DNA from: Datnioides undecimradiatus
Lineage: Eukaryota > Chordata > Actinopteri > Lobotiformes > Datnioididae
DNA length: 64,000 nt
NCBI GenBank assembly: GCA_008933995.1
Contig: WARS01000034.1
Span: 3,636,707 to 3,700,706, forward strand
Direction: 5' to 3'
The notes below the pieces were generated by a model. The model was not told where the DNA came from. It saw nothing but the letters and a program-made list of their open reading frames with translations, and ran no database searches. Of this stretch, positions 36,501 to 50,715 are shown one piece after another (positions within the stretch are counted from its first letter, which is position 1; each line of letters begins with the position of its first letter). The position numbers and the translations under genes are program-made.

Positions 36501-39500
36501 TTCTTGTATAGGCATTTACATAAAGCTACTGGGGCAATAAATAAATCAATACATACCATTTCCGTCCCATATATCCCATAGATCCTGCTCAGGAACTATT
36601 TTTGTCCAGTAAATTTCAGTAATTCATCACTAAGTTAAGACAGTTTGTCTGACCACTGTTCTCTCAGCTACTTGGGAGCCGTGCTGCTGACAGTTCTGAG
36701 GACGATGATGCTATAAAGGTCAGAAAACAGGCCGATGTGACTGGACGGGTGCCTCGGTAGCACCTTTGTGCCGGTGACGTCCTGTATCTGGTGGGAATTT
36801 GCTGCTAAGCTGTGTAGGAGAACAGCGTGGTATGAAATACACAGCCCATATATTCGTTTGAATGGGATTGCTCAGATGGCACAGCAGGGATGCAAAGGGT
36901 TATGACAAAATAAATAAATAAAACAAATATATAGATAAGATGACAATTAGACAACGGCAATTCACTGACCATTGACCTACTCTGTTTGTAGCTATGAGCA
37001 AGGTTTAAACATCAGGCTGGTTTTAGTCTAACAAAAGGATATTTCACTTGTATTTCTATTATATCCGAGATTATGAGAGTGTGAGTTTTTAGAGAAGTAG
37101 TGTACTTTCTGTATAAAGTTCCCAGCACATTTAACAATAGTAAGACTGCACTATTGTCCTGTAGTGGCTGGCACTACCACCCTGTGTATTGAGAGAAGCT
37201 GGACCGCCAACACAGCCAGAGCTGCAGTGGAGCCAAAGCTCTGTGTTTAGCCGGTGGAACAGAACAGGGCACTTGACTAGTTCACGGTCCATCTCATCAC
37301 CAAGTGTCTTTGGCTCTCTCAAGCTTTGTCATTGTGCAGATAAACATTCAAGTGCCATGTTTGGTCACCCGTAGAACAAACCAACCCATTCATGCAGGCC
37401 AATAGCCCCAGGGTGGATTAAAGGGGGTCATTGCAAATAAAATGCCTGTACTTGCATTTAAACTCCCACTACTTCTCACCAAACTCTCCACTCCGTCCTT
37501 TCTCCCTATTCAAACTAATTTTCTTGAGCTTTGGTTTGAGACAAGGAGGTGGCCAGGAGCCAGGGTTCGGCTGTTGGGGAGCTGAAACTTGAATGCCAAG
37601 CCCTCGAGTCCTCAGTGGAGAGATGGGATTTTATAGCTGGAATGTGGGGGGGTTTGGCTAGGCATGAAAAAGATTGGACACATTGGCAGCCGCTGACGCC
37701 AGGGCCTCCTAGCTCGATACCCTGCTGGGCTCCAAATATGGCAAAGAGGGTGTTAGAACTGAAAATAATTTGAGCGTACAGGAAAATCTGAATGTGTGTT
37801 TAAGTAATATTCTCATATTCGTATCAACGACTATCCCTTTTGTGTTTTACCTTGAGGAATTCATGCAATGACCGCACTGGACGCAGTTTGATTGCAAAGC
37901 CACAGCACCAGTCTCTATCTAGCCATCTTTGGCTTTCTCCAGCACCCCAGCTCCTCAGTGTGACTCGCCAAGAACTCGCATCTATGCTCCGGGTCAGTGT
38001 CATGTATCCAAACCTTCCTCCACACACCGTTTCACTTCATTTTAGCTCTGCACCAGTAGCTCCAGGTACGCAACTGTCACATCCTGCTGCACTCACCAAC
38101 ACCTCCCTCTCCACATGTCAGCACTGATAACAGAATCGAGTGTGTGGAATCCGTAATGGGGAGGGGAGGGACCAGGAATGTGATGAACTGCGAAAACCTT
38201 CAAGACCATAGCAGTAATGGCTACGTCAAACGGCGAAGTGAACAATGAAACATTTCATCTGTCTTGAAGCAAAAGGTCAGAGCACTACCAGGACTCCTGA
38301 AAACCTAATCCACAAAAGATAAGCATCATATAGAGTGCCTCAGGCCTCATGAATAAAGTAAAATATTATCTCAAAAGCTCAATGGTGCCACTGTTGGGTG
38401 CAAACGCATCCATCAAATTTAAGTGATTATCCAACAACTCTCTTAAGCTTTCTAGGTTCAAGGCCCATTTGCATGAGGGCAACATGAAAAGCCATCAACT
38501 TAAATTTATCTTTTTTCTGATGGAGGAAAAAATATGATATTGTTATGTGACAGATAATAGTCCATTGCAAAGATGTGTTTCATTTATCTTGCGCTTGAAT
38601 AGGTTGTAGGTTCCCGCTGCTCAATCAGCCAAAGAGAAATCCCACAGCCTGCACCAGCAGCTAAATGCATTTTACATCATTATTCAATATTTAAAGCTAT
38701 GCGGTTTGTTAATGGCCAGCACAGGCAAACACTGTCCAGTACACATCCCTGCTGTGTCCAAAGTCCAAAGTGACTTTTAAAGCAGACAATCACTGATTTA
38801 ACCTCCTAAAGTGGAATTGTGGGTAAATACACATGTGAATCATAGATCTGTATGCTCAGCATTCAGCTTGTCTTAAGTTGTTCATAATTGATAACAGCAT
38901 GTATACACTGTTTCTATAATTCATTGGCCGTGCCACTTGCAATTCAGTTCAAACACATTGCGTTGCAGTGAAGCATGGGAGGGTGTTTAAAGCTGAACCC
39001 TTGCAGAAATTCATGCAGACCTGAAGGACTTTAAACTGCTTATCGTATGAAGTTGAGCTATTAGTTTTTAAATCATTGCAGATGCATATGTGAATACATA
39101 TTTGCATGCATTAAGATGCAGCAGTACAAACTGGGGGGAGAGCGTCAACTCTGTAAACTTTTGACACAACAAGCTAGCACGTCCCTTAGCTTTCTATTTA
39201 AAGTTGGTCATTTCTCCGGGCACAAATGTAAATTAAAGTTTATGTACTACCATTCTTTTTTTCTATTTGTCCTCATAATTCAGACACTCTGAGGTCACCA
39301 CAGAGAACAAATCCAACAAACAAGGCCTATTATACTGACTAGCGGAAGATTTAGCTTCATGAAACATCCCGCTGAAATCAGGAACATTGGGCTTCCACAA
39401 TATGGACATGGATCCAAACAAGCAATTTGTCCGTTGGCTCGTGGACGTGGAGAACAAAGAATAAATTGGGTAATATTTAGGTATAAATAAACAAAGGCCC

Positions 39501-40288
39501 TCCGGGTACTTGCAGGGTACAGCTAACAAGCCAGTGCTAAAACATAAACATGGCATTCTGTAAATTTCACCTTCAACACAGAACAGATCCTAAATGTTTA
39601 TCTGAAGCTTCTGTAAAATACACAAAAGCAAAGTATGACCATCAAAAGATACAGTGCAGGTACAAATGTTCATAACCGTTGTCCAAGTCCCTAATTTGTA
39701 GTTATTGTGTTATTTTTTAAATATGAAACAATTGAAATGTTTATATGTGAAAAACAGCTGTACCCCTGTCCTGCCTCGACTGTTTCACCATCTACTTACA
39801 GTTAAATTAAGGAGTTTGCAGACCTGTAATGAAGCATTTTGGGCGCATGTTTACCAAATACATACTAAATGCAAAGCCGGCCAAAAGTCAATGAACAACA
39901 CATGCAGCGAATGCAGCTCAAAACTCAGAGACAAAGCTGTGCAGAGAGCTACGCTGAGACAATGACAGCAGCGCACACGTGCGTTCGACTCCCACGCTTA
40001 GACCACATGGAGCAATCAAGCCCCCTAAACGCCCCCCCCACTCCATCCCGACCCTCTCCACCCCTCCGATGTATGACATCCCATTGTGCATGTGCTACGA
40101 GGAAGAAGAAAAAAAATAAAAAGACTCTAAACCTATTGCCTCTAAAGGGCTGCTCCCAATGAAAGTGAATTAAGCAACAAAGGAGGCACTTACATTCAAG
40201 AGCCTCACATGGTCCTCCGACAGAAAAGAAGAGAAGCGTGCAGTGATCCCAGTCTGAGAAAACAATAGTAACCTCGGAGAGAGGGAGC

Positions 40289-40305
40289 GAGAGAGAGAGA
40301 GAGAG
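40289..40305 (+). repeat. (GA)8 microsatellite
   Basis: A perfect GA run inside a 120-bp purine-rich segment (about 40262-40378). Confidence 0.9.
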
Positions 40306-40444
40306 GTAGAGAAAGTGAGGGCAAAAGAGAGCGGGTGAGTTAGAGAGATGGACAAGAAAGGTTAGAGAGAGGACGCAGATTCATGCATCCACACACTCAG
40401 CGTACAGGCAAATCAAAACACTTAGGATCTTTTCTTGCATCTCC

Positions 40445-40468
40445 CCTCCTCCTCCTCCTCCTCCTCCT
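40445..40468 (+). repeat. (CCT)n trinucleotide run
   Basis: About eight near-perfect CCT units. Confidence 0.9.
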
Positions 40469-41334
40469 ACTCCTGTTCAGCCCCCCTGCTTCAACCCGTG
40501 CCTTCGGGTTTTACTTGTCATGTGTTCAGGCTCAGGCAAGCGTGAAGCGGGCTGAGGAAACCGGCGCTGCAAGTGCTTTGTCCAGCGGTTGGGAAAAACT
40601 CATGCCTCCATTACGTGGAACATTGAGCTTCTTGGCCCCTTCTGCGTGTTTGATCCGCAGCAGATGGATGGAGAGGCAGGAGACGATATCCAGGGTCTTG
40701 GCTCATCAATCACACCTTCCTGGGATCTCATTCTGAAAGTAAAAAAAGCACAAATTTCACATCTTCAGTGGAAAATGTAGATAAATCTCTCTCAGAGGCA
40801 TGTGTCCATTTTCCAGAAACACTTGGCTGCAGTGTAAGCTCAGTTAAATCAGTCCCAAAAAGGATCGTGAAAGTTCCAAAATGCATTTTGAGTGAAGAGA
40901 CGCACTCACATTACCTCAATTCAGTTAAATAAAGGAAGCTCGCTGTGCAGCCATTTGCTGATTACACAAGATATTACGCTCTGTGTATGTATTTCTTTTT
41001 TTCTCTCTCGCAGAGCTGATGCAAACTGCCTCGATTTTTAGTAATGTTTGCAATTTCTTCTCCCCAGCTTTGAGTTGCTTTTAACTTTTAGCAGTTGTCA
41101 CCCAAAGGAATAAAAGCACAGAGCAGCAGGATCAGCAACGGCGTTCATATTCAAACTCCACCGTTTAACTTTGAGCACTTCGGGCTGGAACTTGACTTCA
41201 AAACAGAGTATTTGATATATCAGTTGCTCATATTTGGCCATTCTTGTACCGCAGACTGACTATAAATCGGAGGAAATAACTGTGGTATTGGTGGAAAGAA
41301 GACATAATTTCAAAGCAGGAGAATAAAGATACTC

Positions 41335-41450
41335 TAATGCTAATTTAGCATGTAATGATCAGCATCTAAGCTCTGTGTGTTAACATGCTAACATCTACTA
41401 ATGCTAGCCTAAAATGCAAACTAAAGCTGAGGCTGATGGGAATGTCATTA
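41335..41450 (-). repeat. Teleost 'AGCTGAGGCTGATGGGAATGTCATTAG' repeat, partial
   Basis: TTAACATGCTAACATC, then CTAATGCTAGCC and AAAGCTGAGGCTGATGGGAATGTCATTAGTTTT, is an unmistakable piece of a repeat frequent in percomorph fish. Copies at 51437 and 58300 carry the other end in the opposite sense. The strand is given relative to those copies. Confidence 0.7.
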
Positions 41451-43199
41451 GTTTTCTTTGTGGTAACTCAAAAGGTTTTGTTCCTTGTTAATAGAATAGT
41501 AAGGGTTAAAAAGCTGTGTGTGGGCATGTTTGCTTGATTGACAGGTGTCTCGGGCTATCAGACTCAACCCCGGTGTTTACCCCAGCGGAGCTTCACCCAG
41601 TCTCTGGATTATTTTTGTAGCTCCAGCGAAGATGGTGAGAACAGATAAACCCAAATCCAGGCTTCAAAACACTTAAACTTCAAAAATGTCAAAACTTCAA
41701 AACATTTCTCCGCAGTGTGTGGCAGGAAACGTTTCCTGACACACACTGCCCTCCCCCAGATGTCTCTGATAACAGAAGACCTGAGGCTGAAAACCAGGCG
41801 GCAGGTCAGTATGCAGCTTTATCCCCAACAAACCAGCCCGGTGAAACGAAACCAAACACAAATAAGCCTTTTTCCTCCAGTTGGCATCCTTTTGCAGCCA
41901 TTATACATTCGGCATGAACGTGTCTGCAGTGGAATTCATACAGCTAAATCACACAGATTAACCTATTTACCCACAGCCTGCTTAAGGGAAGTAATTCAGA
42001 CCTCCCCTGCTGACTTTGGTTAGGATTTGAATGACCTAAGCTGTTCCAACAGACCCTAACAACATGATCAGCAGCAAAGTCAAGCTCCACCAGGGAGCGT
42101 AAGACCTGCTGATGAGGGCAGGCATACCTGATCATCTGCTTCAGTGCACACACAAAAAAAAAAATTAGAGTGAATGCACCATGCTTCTGAGTGATGACTA
42201 TTTCATACTAGAGGATGTAATGCTGATTTCCGTGTCTGTATCTTCTCTGCCTCATGCTCATGGACATGCAGGGAGATAATCTTGAGATGTGCTGGCCTGC
42301 CAGGGAAGTGGTAGGATAATCTTACAAGCCACTCAGGAGAAGGCCTTTGGTCTTTCATGTGATTTATCTCAGGCTCTGGTTATGGATGTGTGTCTGTTTT
42401 TTGGGTATTTTTGCTGAAGGGATAACTTAGAGAAATGCCCCCTTGTTGCACATTGCTTTGATAAAGGCTCTGCTCTGTTGCGCCATAAACCACGGCACAA
42501 GATCGCAAGCGATCACCGAGGGCGGAGGAGACGGTGCACAGTGTAGCTCCCCATGAGACGTTCAAAGACATTTCAAAGCTGCATTGCTTTTGTGCCGAGT
42601 CACAGCTGTCTCCATATCTCCCCAGAGCTCAAAGATCAGACTGTACGCTCCATGCCAACCTCTGGCATGTTTTAATGCTTCCATCCTGCCTTTGCTGCCA
42701 TGGAACATATTACAAAAGGCCTGTTGTGTCTTACATTACTTCAACATGGAGGTGAGTGGAGCGCATTTGCTTTCATTTTATTACAAATGTACCAGCTGTG
42801 TCGGGCTGTTGTAGTTTAAACTTTTGTCCCAGTTCAAGGCAGAGATGGAAATGGCGGGAAACAGACGGGTCGTGAATGTTCATTTCAAGATTCTGATATA
42901 AAAATATAGAAAGCATCTGTGGGGCAACCCGGTGACCCAGTGTGAAGGTTGGTTTCCCTCGTTGTATACAGAAATAACAAGTGGGAGCTGCAGAATCCCA
43001 CCAAAATGCAACAACGTGCACAAAAAAATCACGATGCACATGAAGCGTGTGACTTCAATTTCATTCCAGTATTGAAACCACATTCTGAAACAGTGCACGC
43101 AGTTCCATGCTAAAGGTGTAAATGAGCGCAAACAATACTTTATAATGCTGTGCACATGCACACCCGCCAGTAATGTCCCCTATATAAACCACAGTCCAC

Positions 43200-43325
43200 C
43201 TGAAAATGCATGCATGAGGATCAGCCTCATTATCCCTGCCCCCTGCACGCCCACACTCAACCATAAATGGCCAATGCAAAGCACCACATGGATGTCGATG
43301 CATATGAATGAGCATAATCATTAGT
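43200..43325. promoter_or_regulatory. Enhancer-like block with POU/homeodomain-type sites
   Basis: It contains ATGCATGCAT (43206-43215), the inverted repeat TGAGGATCAGCCTCA (43215-43229), CCATAAATGG (43261-43270) and GATGCATATGAATGAGCATAATCATTAG (to about 43324). Confidence 0.25.
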
Positions 43326-46300
43326 TTGTACTAACTTTGTACACTAGGTGTGGACAAAGACTTTAGGGAAAGTAGTGGAATGATTGTCCAAGAGCTGTCT
43401 TTGGCCTTATTTCCAGTCTTTGCTCATTTGCGCTGACATTTGCACGTGTAGAGTCGTACACAGTGTGTTCAAGGTGGCCCCAAATCTGTGTCGATAGGAA
43501 CTTATGATTTGGTGAAAACCTGTGCTACATTTGGATGGAATGGTGACTATTGTCTAGAATAGCAATCAGCAACTCTGCCGCTAAAGTAAACAGAACTCTC
43601 TCTGCGAGATCGCGATGTCGACACTGAGAATTTTCCTACCACATGTGGTACAAAAAAAAAAGCCTCATTAGTGTCGACGGAATAAAAATATGTCCTTTCG
43701 GAATCACACAAATTAGTGTGGAGGCGTAAGAGCAAAACACAAACTTACTCAGATGACATAAGGAACAGAAGCTCCGCCACATTAACTGCCAGCGGGAGCT
43801 CAGGTGAACTAAAACTCAGGTGAACTAAAAAGGAAAATGCTAGGAAACCGCAGTTTAATTACACCTTGTTAAGTGACTTTCGGCTACTCGGGTGACACAG
43901 TTCACTGCCTCGCCGCCTCGAGGTGCAAACCTGCGCTTGCGCCGCGTGTGTTTGATTTATAACCTCCACGGCACTGCACATCAAAGAGATTAATTAATGC
44001 GATCAATATGCTGCAAAGTGAGATGTATATTGCACCACGCGCGCAGCTGTGTACTGTATACAGTTTGGAAGTAAAACAAAGGGGTCAAGGCGGCGTTTGG
44101 GTGAGCGTCAGCAGCTTTTTTTTTTTTTCTTCCCTTTCTCTGCTGACTCTCCACAGGCAGGAGGGGGTCAGCTCTGCACCAGAAGGGAATCACTGACACA
44201 CATCTACCGTCTGTTGACCCATTTAGCCCATCTGTACAGCAGGAAAAGGCAAAAAGTACATTACTGGTATTTGGCGATGATATAGACGGGGCTTACAAGT
44301 CATATGTGCAAGTTACTTCTGTTACTTCTTCCTAATGAAACTGTGTGTTTTAAAAGCATCAAAGCATCAGGGCGTGGAGAGAATAGATACCATTGTATTG
44401 CAGCAAAACATTTTACCTACTGTTTTGTCTGAACCAGCAACAGCGTATATTCTTTTGTAGTTGAGGAGTCAGCGCATGGCTGGCTGCAGAGGCATCAGAG
44501 CGTCGGAGTGGGGGGGGCTGCTCAATGCAACAAGGGAAGTCAAAGGGGAAATTAAATGTTTGCTCATACATTTTTCTGAAGAATTGTGGGAACAGGGAAG
44601 GAGATGTTTTACATAAGACGTTCCAACGAGGTGGATGGACGGGGATGAACAACTTAAACAACCCCCCTCTTGTTTCCTCACTCTTTCCCTCCTTATATAA
44701 CTCAAAGAATCAAAGGGTACGATAGCTAAAGGGGAGGTGCAACATCCTCGGGGACTAATCACTGTAAGTGCATTATCATAGCAAAGGACAAATGAGATAC
44801 GTTCGCTGGCATTTAAGTGACTGTGTTGCCTGTAGCCCGTGCAACAGCACACGGGTGACCTATTTGCTCTCGGTAGTGCAATATGTCTAAGTTTATCACA
44901 TTACGTTGAAAACCCTATTAATCCAATGACACAATATTTTAGAATAATACCAAAGCCCGGAGGCCTTCGCAGAGGATTCTTCCATTCAAAGGCATATTTT
45001 TTGACTCTTCTGACCTATAAATACCCGCGGTGCCTCACTGCAAAATGAAAAGGGCAACATTGGTACAAAGAAGGCAGATAGGGAAGAGAAATGGAAGAGA
45101 AAACAAAAGCCAGTGGTAATAAGTAGATGTCGATCACAAAAAAGCAGTTAAAGACCAGCTTCTCACATCAATTCTAACCTGCCATGCTCACAACAGGTCT
45201 GCAGATATTCAATTTTTTAGTGCAATTAAGGCTGGGTGCATCTATGTTGATGTTGCCTTAAAATATAGTGTTTCAGATAAACTGGCAGCTTTTTGACGAT
45301 TTATCTCACTGTTGGTGTTTTCCGCCATGTCGCCGCGTTTCTCTTTCTTTCTGTGTGTTCGGCAAAGCTCGATCTGACAACAAAATGAGCTGTCAAGAAC
45401 CAAAGTTTCCCCCGAACCCGTAAACATCCCGCTGTCCCTCCAAAAATAAACTAGATCAAGATTTTAAAATACATTTTGGACAATGTGCGGCTGCTGCAGT
45501 GCATGCGTTTGTCACGCTCGGCATCACTGAGGTTTTACTTTAACACAGATTTGAATTCATTACTGTCATTACAGAGCAGGCTGTGTTATCCAGACAAGTT
45601 GTGTTATGTTGTCTCCGCGTCCTGGGTGTGTTGGCACCGTTGCTCCGTCTCCTCGTGGTCCAATGCATTTTTCCTCCCAGCCACTGTAACGCAACACCAC
45701 AGCAGAAACTGGCATCTCCACTCTGCCTCTCCATGCCCGGTCTTCTGTGGCTTTTCCACACGTCGGATCATTCGGTGTGCATCTGCCTCTTCCGGAAGCC
45801 TTCATAACCTCGGGCGGTGCCACAGGGCATTTGGAACATGTGTAGGGGGAAGGGCAAGCATGTCATGACAGCTTACTCCACCATGCCAGCTTCTCCCGCC
45901 CAACTCCCTTGACCCCAGGACTGCCTTTAATCATCTATATGTGCTGTGCTAACAGTAGTCACAGAGACTCAGCTGTGAGAAGCAAGCAAGCGAGCTGACC
46001 TGGAAAAAGAATGCCTTTACTCCGAAGGACCCAGAGGGTTTAAAGGGCACTATATAGGAGAGCGGCTGGCAGGGCTGAAAGCGTTGGCAGTGCCGCTCCC
46101 ATCAGCGCCGGCTGTGTTCGCTCACCACAAACTGCTGTTTTGAAACCCATGTGCAGAAACGCGTGCGCTAGCCTCTGCACATAAACCAGCTGCTGTGCTG
46201 CAGTTTTGCTATTTGCCAAAGACTTAGCCCTTTCTCTGCGCTAAATCCAGACATTATAGTAGTAAGTGAAGGACTCAGAGGACACTTAAAGACCTTTGAG

Positions 46301-46399
46301 CATCCCCATGGCTCTCATTCTCATTAGATAAGGGAGTGAATGCTTGCAAGGCTCTGTTTTACAGGGCTATTTCCTACTGCTTCCCCCTGCCTGCGTGCG

Positions 46400-46600
46400 T
46401 GGTAATTTAATTAAGTCCACTGACTTTTCTAAAGGGCAACTGCTAGAACCAACACAATTAATAAAATGGGTGACTCCTTTGCTCTTTGTTCCCCTTTCCT
46501 CATTTGAGTGGCTGGGCACCATCCCCTCGCAGGCCCCCGGTCTTGATTTGCATTTAGAAAAGTCAAATCTGGCCCCTCTCCTGTAATTATTCATAAAGTT
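46400..46600. promoter_or_regulatory. Enhancer-like block with an octamer and SOX/homeodomain-type sites
   Basis: TTAATTAA (46407-46414), CTTTGTTCCC (about 46482), a perfect octamer ATTTGCAT (46546-46553) and TAATTATTCATAAA (46584-46597) lie within 200 bp of repeat-free sequence. The cluster suggests a developmental enhancer, but no test is possible here. Confidence 0.3.
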
Positions 46601-47589
46601 TAAGTACAAAGTAAACAGCACGCGAAGAAATACGCAAATGGAGTTCTGTCAGAACTTCTCTTCTAAGGACATTTAAGTCATTTGTATGCAGGAGGCGACA
46701 CGTGTAAGCTGCAAACTGAAGCATAATTGTTATTTTTTAAATATATCCAATAAAAATCCTTATTATGAGCTAAACTGTGTGAACGAACGGCTCTGCAGCA
46801 TGATCCAAATTTTCTGGCTCAGCGACAAGCGATGGTGGAAATGCTGGTGTGTCAGACTGTGGCTCCTCCGGGAGTCTCCTTATCCTTCTCAAATGTCAGC
46901 GTTTAACTGATGATGTCGCTCCCAAAATGGTCGCTCCTCTTTGGGATTTCTCTCTCAAACTGAGGGTTATTAGCAGGCTGGCTGTGGCTCATACACGGCT
47001 CAGGGATCCCATAGGACAGTTCAAAGTGTAACGAGGTTAATTAGCAAGAATCACGACCTAGACTAAAGAAAACTGCTCGTAATATACAGGATCAAATGTG
47101 TGGGTAATTTATAACTTGTTAATTTAAGACTCCAGACAAAGAGCTATATAAGTCAAACATTGTAGTTTTATCACTTTGAACCAGGCTCTGACTGAAATGA
47201 GTTTTTCAAGGCCAGTGTTAATATATTTGAACAATTTACTTTTGTACCATATTGTCAAATGTACCGTGCAGGATTGGGAAACTCAGCCCAGGCCTGACCA
47301 AAGTGACAAATTGCAAGCAGTCCTCCCCGACAAATGTGCAGTTCTGATTGTTTATCTGATAAATACGCACTTCATCCGCATGTTAAAGATCACATCATGC
47401 ATGATTTACTGCACATGAGCGTTCTTCACGCTGGAACAGGACGTGAAGGCACATTTGGGTTTAATCCAGGGCAAACCAGGAGAAAGTCCAACCATGATGC
47501 ACAAGGCTCAGCTTCATACAAGGGCACACATGGATGATATTAATGGTTAAGCTCTGTGCAACAACTGTCCGACTTGCGGCTGCACCAAA

Positions 47590-47815
47590 AGACATCATTC
47601 ATGGCAGCCTGACCTGCAGCGAGGACAAAATGTGGATCCAGATCTGCATCCTCATGTAGACGGATTCTTTTCTTTTTGCGTTGGCCCACATCGATCAAAC
47701 CACCAAGCTGCATGAAAATATGTGGCAGTAATCAGAAAGCTTTGAAGAAATCATGCAGACAGTCGGACGGATAAATCAACGAGGGTGAAAAATCTGGGTT
47801 GCTCATTTATTCAAC
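47590..47815 (+). repeat. Possible diverged fish repeat (CAGTCGGACGGATAAATCAACGAGGGTGAAAA)
   Basis: The segment near 47757-47792 resembles the ends of fish repeats that carry ACAGACAGACAAA and GGTGAAAACAT. The upstream part is not recognisable. Confidence 0.25.
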
Positions 47816-49727
47816 ATAATCCAGCCAGAAATCCCTGCCACACACACACAAAGGTCCACAAGGGTGGTTTGAGGATACATTGGTCATGCAGTCACCAGCA
47901 GAAGGTCAGCAGTCTAGAGGACTGTTCCCCACGGCGAGGAAGAGAAAGGTTCTAAGGTCAAACACAGAAAAAGCAGCCACATGGGGACACAGACAGAAAA
48001 TAAGTGGGTGTATATGTGGGCGGCTGGATGGTTCGTGTGTGTGTGTAGTCAGTTATTAACACAAATTGGAATTACTTCATTTGCGGTCTGGCGGTCAGTT
48101 CTGTTTGCTGTGCACTTCAGCGCCTCCCTGTATGCATGCGCGGGTTTATTCTCTGCACATGTGCAGCAGCGCTGACACAATGCGAAGGCATGTTGAGGGG
48201 ATTAGTCGTCTCTCGGCCTCGCGGTACACCGACATCTGTTTCCCATCGCATGTCTTGTATTATGCATCCCCCTCACCTGCTTTTAGTGTGCAGCCGGTCG
48301 CACCGCTTCACAGACATGCAGCACGTATGGCGCGTTTGTGCGTTCACCGTACGTCTGTGTGTTTCTTTAACGCTGTGCATGCGTTAAAGTCAACGCGTGT
48401 TGACTTCATTTGAATTTCAGTTCATTATTTAAAATTGCATCCATCTTTAAGATCATCAGACGGGGAGATTTATTGTAAATCTGGGACTACAGTTACAATA
48501 TTAAAATATTTAAATCATATTTTTTTAAATTTACTTTGCATATTTTTTTGATTTCCTTATATCATATAACAGCTATTATGCATCATCATTTGAACAGTCG
48601 ACCCTTTGTTTCTACAGTAAGTCAAAAACCATGAAGATTCTCTGTTATCTCATAAAATAACATTTCTATATTTGCTTTATCATCTGCCTCTAAATTCCCA
48701 ATTGAGATCATGTTGAGAGCTTTTCAGATAGAGAAGCAAACCACAGCATCCACTTCCCTTCATGTATATTTCATGCTCTCTGATTCTTGTACTGTATTTC
48801 TACATCTGTATAAGTCTATATTTTTACTTTTACCAAGCAGGTCCTCTGAACAATGCAGCCTTTGGCTCTTAGGAAGCATTAAGGTCTGTCAGATGAATCG
48901 GAAAAATCACGCTCGGAGAGGGAATGAAAAGCTCTCAAAAGCCGCATGAAATCTTAAACACTTTCTCAGCGCTACTTTCTTTTTTTTCTTTTCATTTGGC
49001 GAGCGACGCCAGCACCGAACAAACTTAAAGGTCTCACTCAGCGGCTGCACAACGCTCGTGTTCTCTTTGTAGCTTGTTTGACTTGGTTTTTTTTTTGAGA
49101 AATGGTTACTGTCAACAGGGCCGAGCTGAGAAGTGTGAACACAGTTTAGAAAGCGACTGTTGAATGGGGTTTGGTTTAGTTTTTGTCACTTAGAAACTGA
49201 GGAGCGGGTGAACGCGCTGGAGATGCACTCAGTCACAGTGACGCTTTGGGAAAATGTAATTTGAAGTCTCTTTTTCTCTGCTTTAAAACGGCACTTCAAG
49301 CATATTGAGCATCAGCGTCTGCTCATGAGCAAACTTTGCACTTGCAGAGATGAAAATCCCACTTCACTGGCACATTATTCTCAACACAGCTCTAAAAAAG
49401 AATGGGGTTGATGTCTTACCTACTTAATTTCGATTCAGTGGACGTTTATCTTTTGTCCTAACCTGTTCAGACTGGGTGCACCGCAGTTTGGTAAATGGCC
49501 TCTTCAGGTTTGTGCTGCCCAATCTTTAAAGAACCAAAACTTCTAAAAGTAACATGAGCTATTGACCTTGAGTCTGGACAATGCAAAAATCACTTAGACC
49601 TTATATATTTGCAATCTCTAATGCTCATAACAGCATAAAATACATAAAGAAATAGTAATTCACGCCAAGCATCTATAAGATTCAGCAGATATTTGAAATG
49701 TTCCAATCTATAGTTTTGTTTTGGCTC

Positions 49728-49835
49728 TGTTTTGGTCTCCACTCCGACTCCTGAGAGAAATGTGTGGATGTTTAGCTGCTAAATGGTCCACTGTGCTCAC
49801 CGAGCTCTCCTGTCCGACAAAGCACTTAAAGGAAA
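49728..49835 (+). repeat. Teleost repeat (TTTAGCTGCTAAATGCTCCACTATGTTCACC type)
   Basis: TTTTGGTCTCCACTCC, then TTTAGCTGCTAAATGGTCCACTGTGCTCACCGAGCT, matches a very common fish repeat with few changes. The right end is unclear. Confidence 0.65.
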
Positions 49836-50697
49836 CGTATGGAATGATAGCAATGGCAGCTGAGCGATGCGTAGCCCGCCCCTTCACCCCAAAGGCCAGC
49901 TGTCTAGCCAAGCCTGGCAAAAGTTTCAACAGACACCAGATCAGTAATAATCCACCCACCCCACCATGTTTACTTGCCTGAAATGGACGAGTTAACAGTT
50001 CTGTCTGAGATCAGCCAAGTGCTCTGGTGGGATGAGCTGATGGTATCTTCACAGTGGAGTGGATTGAGTGGAGTGGTGGAAGTGGAACCTGTGGGAAAAC
50101 TGTTTTAAAGTTTATTTGAAGGCAAAGTCAGCAAACTTTTTTCATTTCAGTGCTTTTTTATTAGATTTGACTGTTTTTAAGTCCCACTGACCAGTGAAAG
50201 TGAAGTTTTAGGTTTTAGCTGTACAGTGTCAGGTGATCATTGATCATCATTTGTTTCTGAATAACAAAGCACTCGGGCCTCTGATCATGCTCAAACCATT
50301 TTATTCATGCAGCTTGCCGTTCTCTTCACATTACTATTTATTAATAATAATTAAATAAACTGGCTACAATGAGGTTTACGGTAAAACTGCTCCAAACATA
50401 CGTGATCTACGATTCACACCGTCAGCTTTAAGCAGTCGAATTCTAAATCCTTTGAAATACCTAAAAATATCTCTAAAACACGCCTGTTGGGTCATTCAAA
50501 GGCCAACTTATGCAAACCTGTCCTAAAATTAGTTTCACTGAAAATCCTCTTGCAAGTGTTGATTTAATGAGCTTATATTTTGTGCTGTTGCCCCTGATAT
50601 GGAAATGTCTTTGGCAGATGGTGCACCCAAACACGTTGTGCTGTCTCGGGGCATTGCAGGTCCTGTACAATATGCCGTTTCCACCGCTGCTGAAGAT

Positions 50698-50715
50698 CAC
50701 ACACACACACACACA
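50698..50715 (+). repeat. (CA)9 microsatellite
   Basis: Nine CA units. Confidence 0.9.

Larger units (their letters stand above)
23641..41334. other. Noncoding, intergenic or far upstream; no gene recognised
   Basis: Microsatellites occur at 28987-29010, 29170-29187, 33408-33434, 33511-33548, 40289-40305 and 40445-40468, with a short repeat tail at 28498-28528. The longest open frames (about 100-150 codons) show no domain and are biased by the CA/GT tracts. Nothing here supports an exon. Confidence 0.6.

Noticed and set aside
39640-39680. TACAGTGCAGGTACAAATG, similar to ends of some fish Tc1 elements
   Set aside because: Only the first eight or nine bases match and no partner end or transposase remnant was found.
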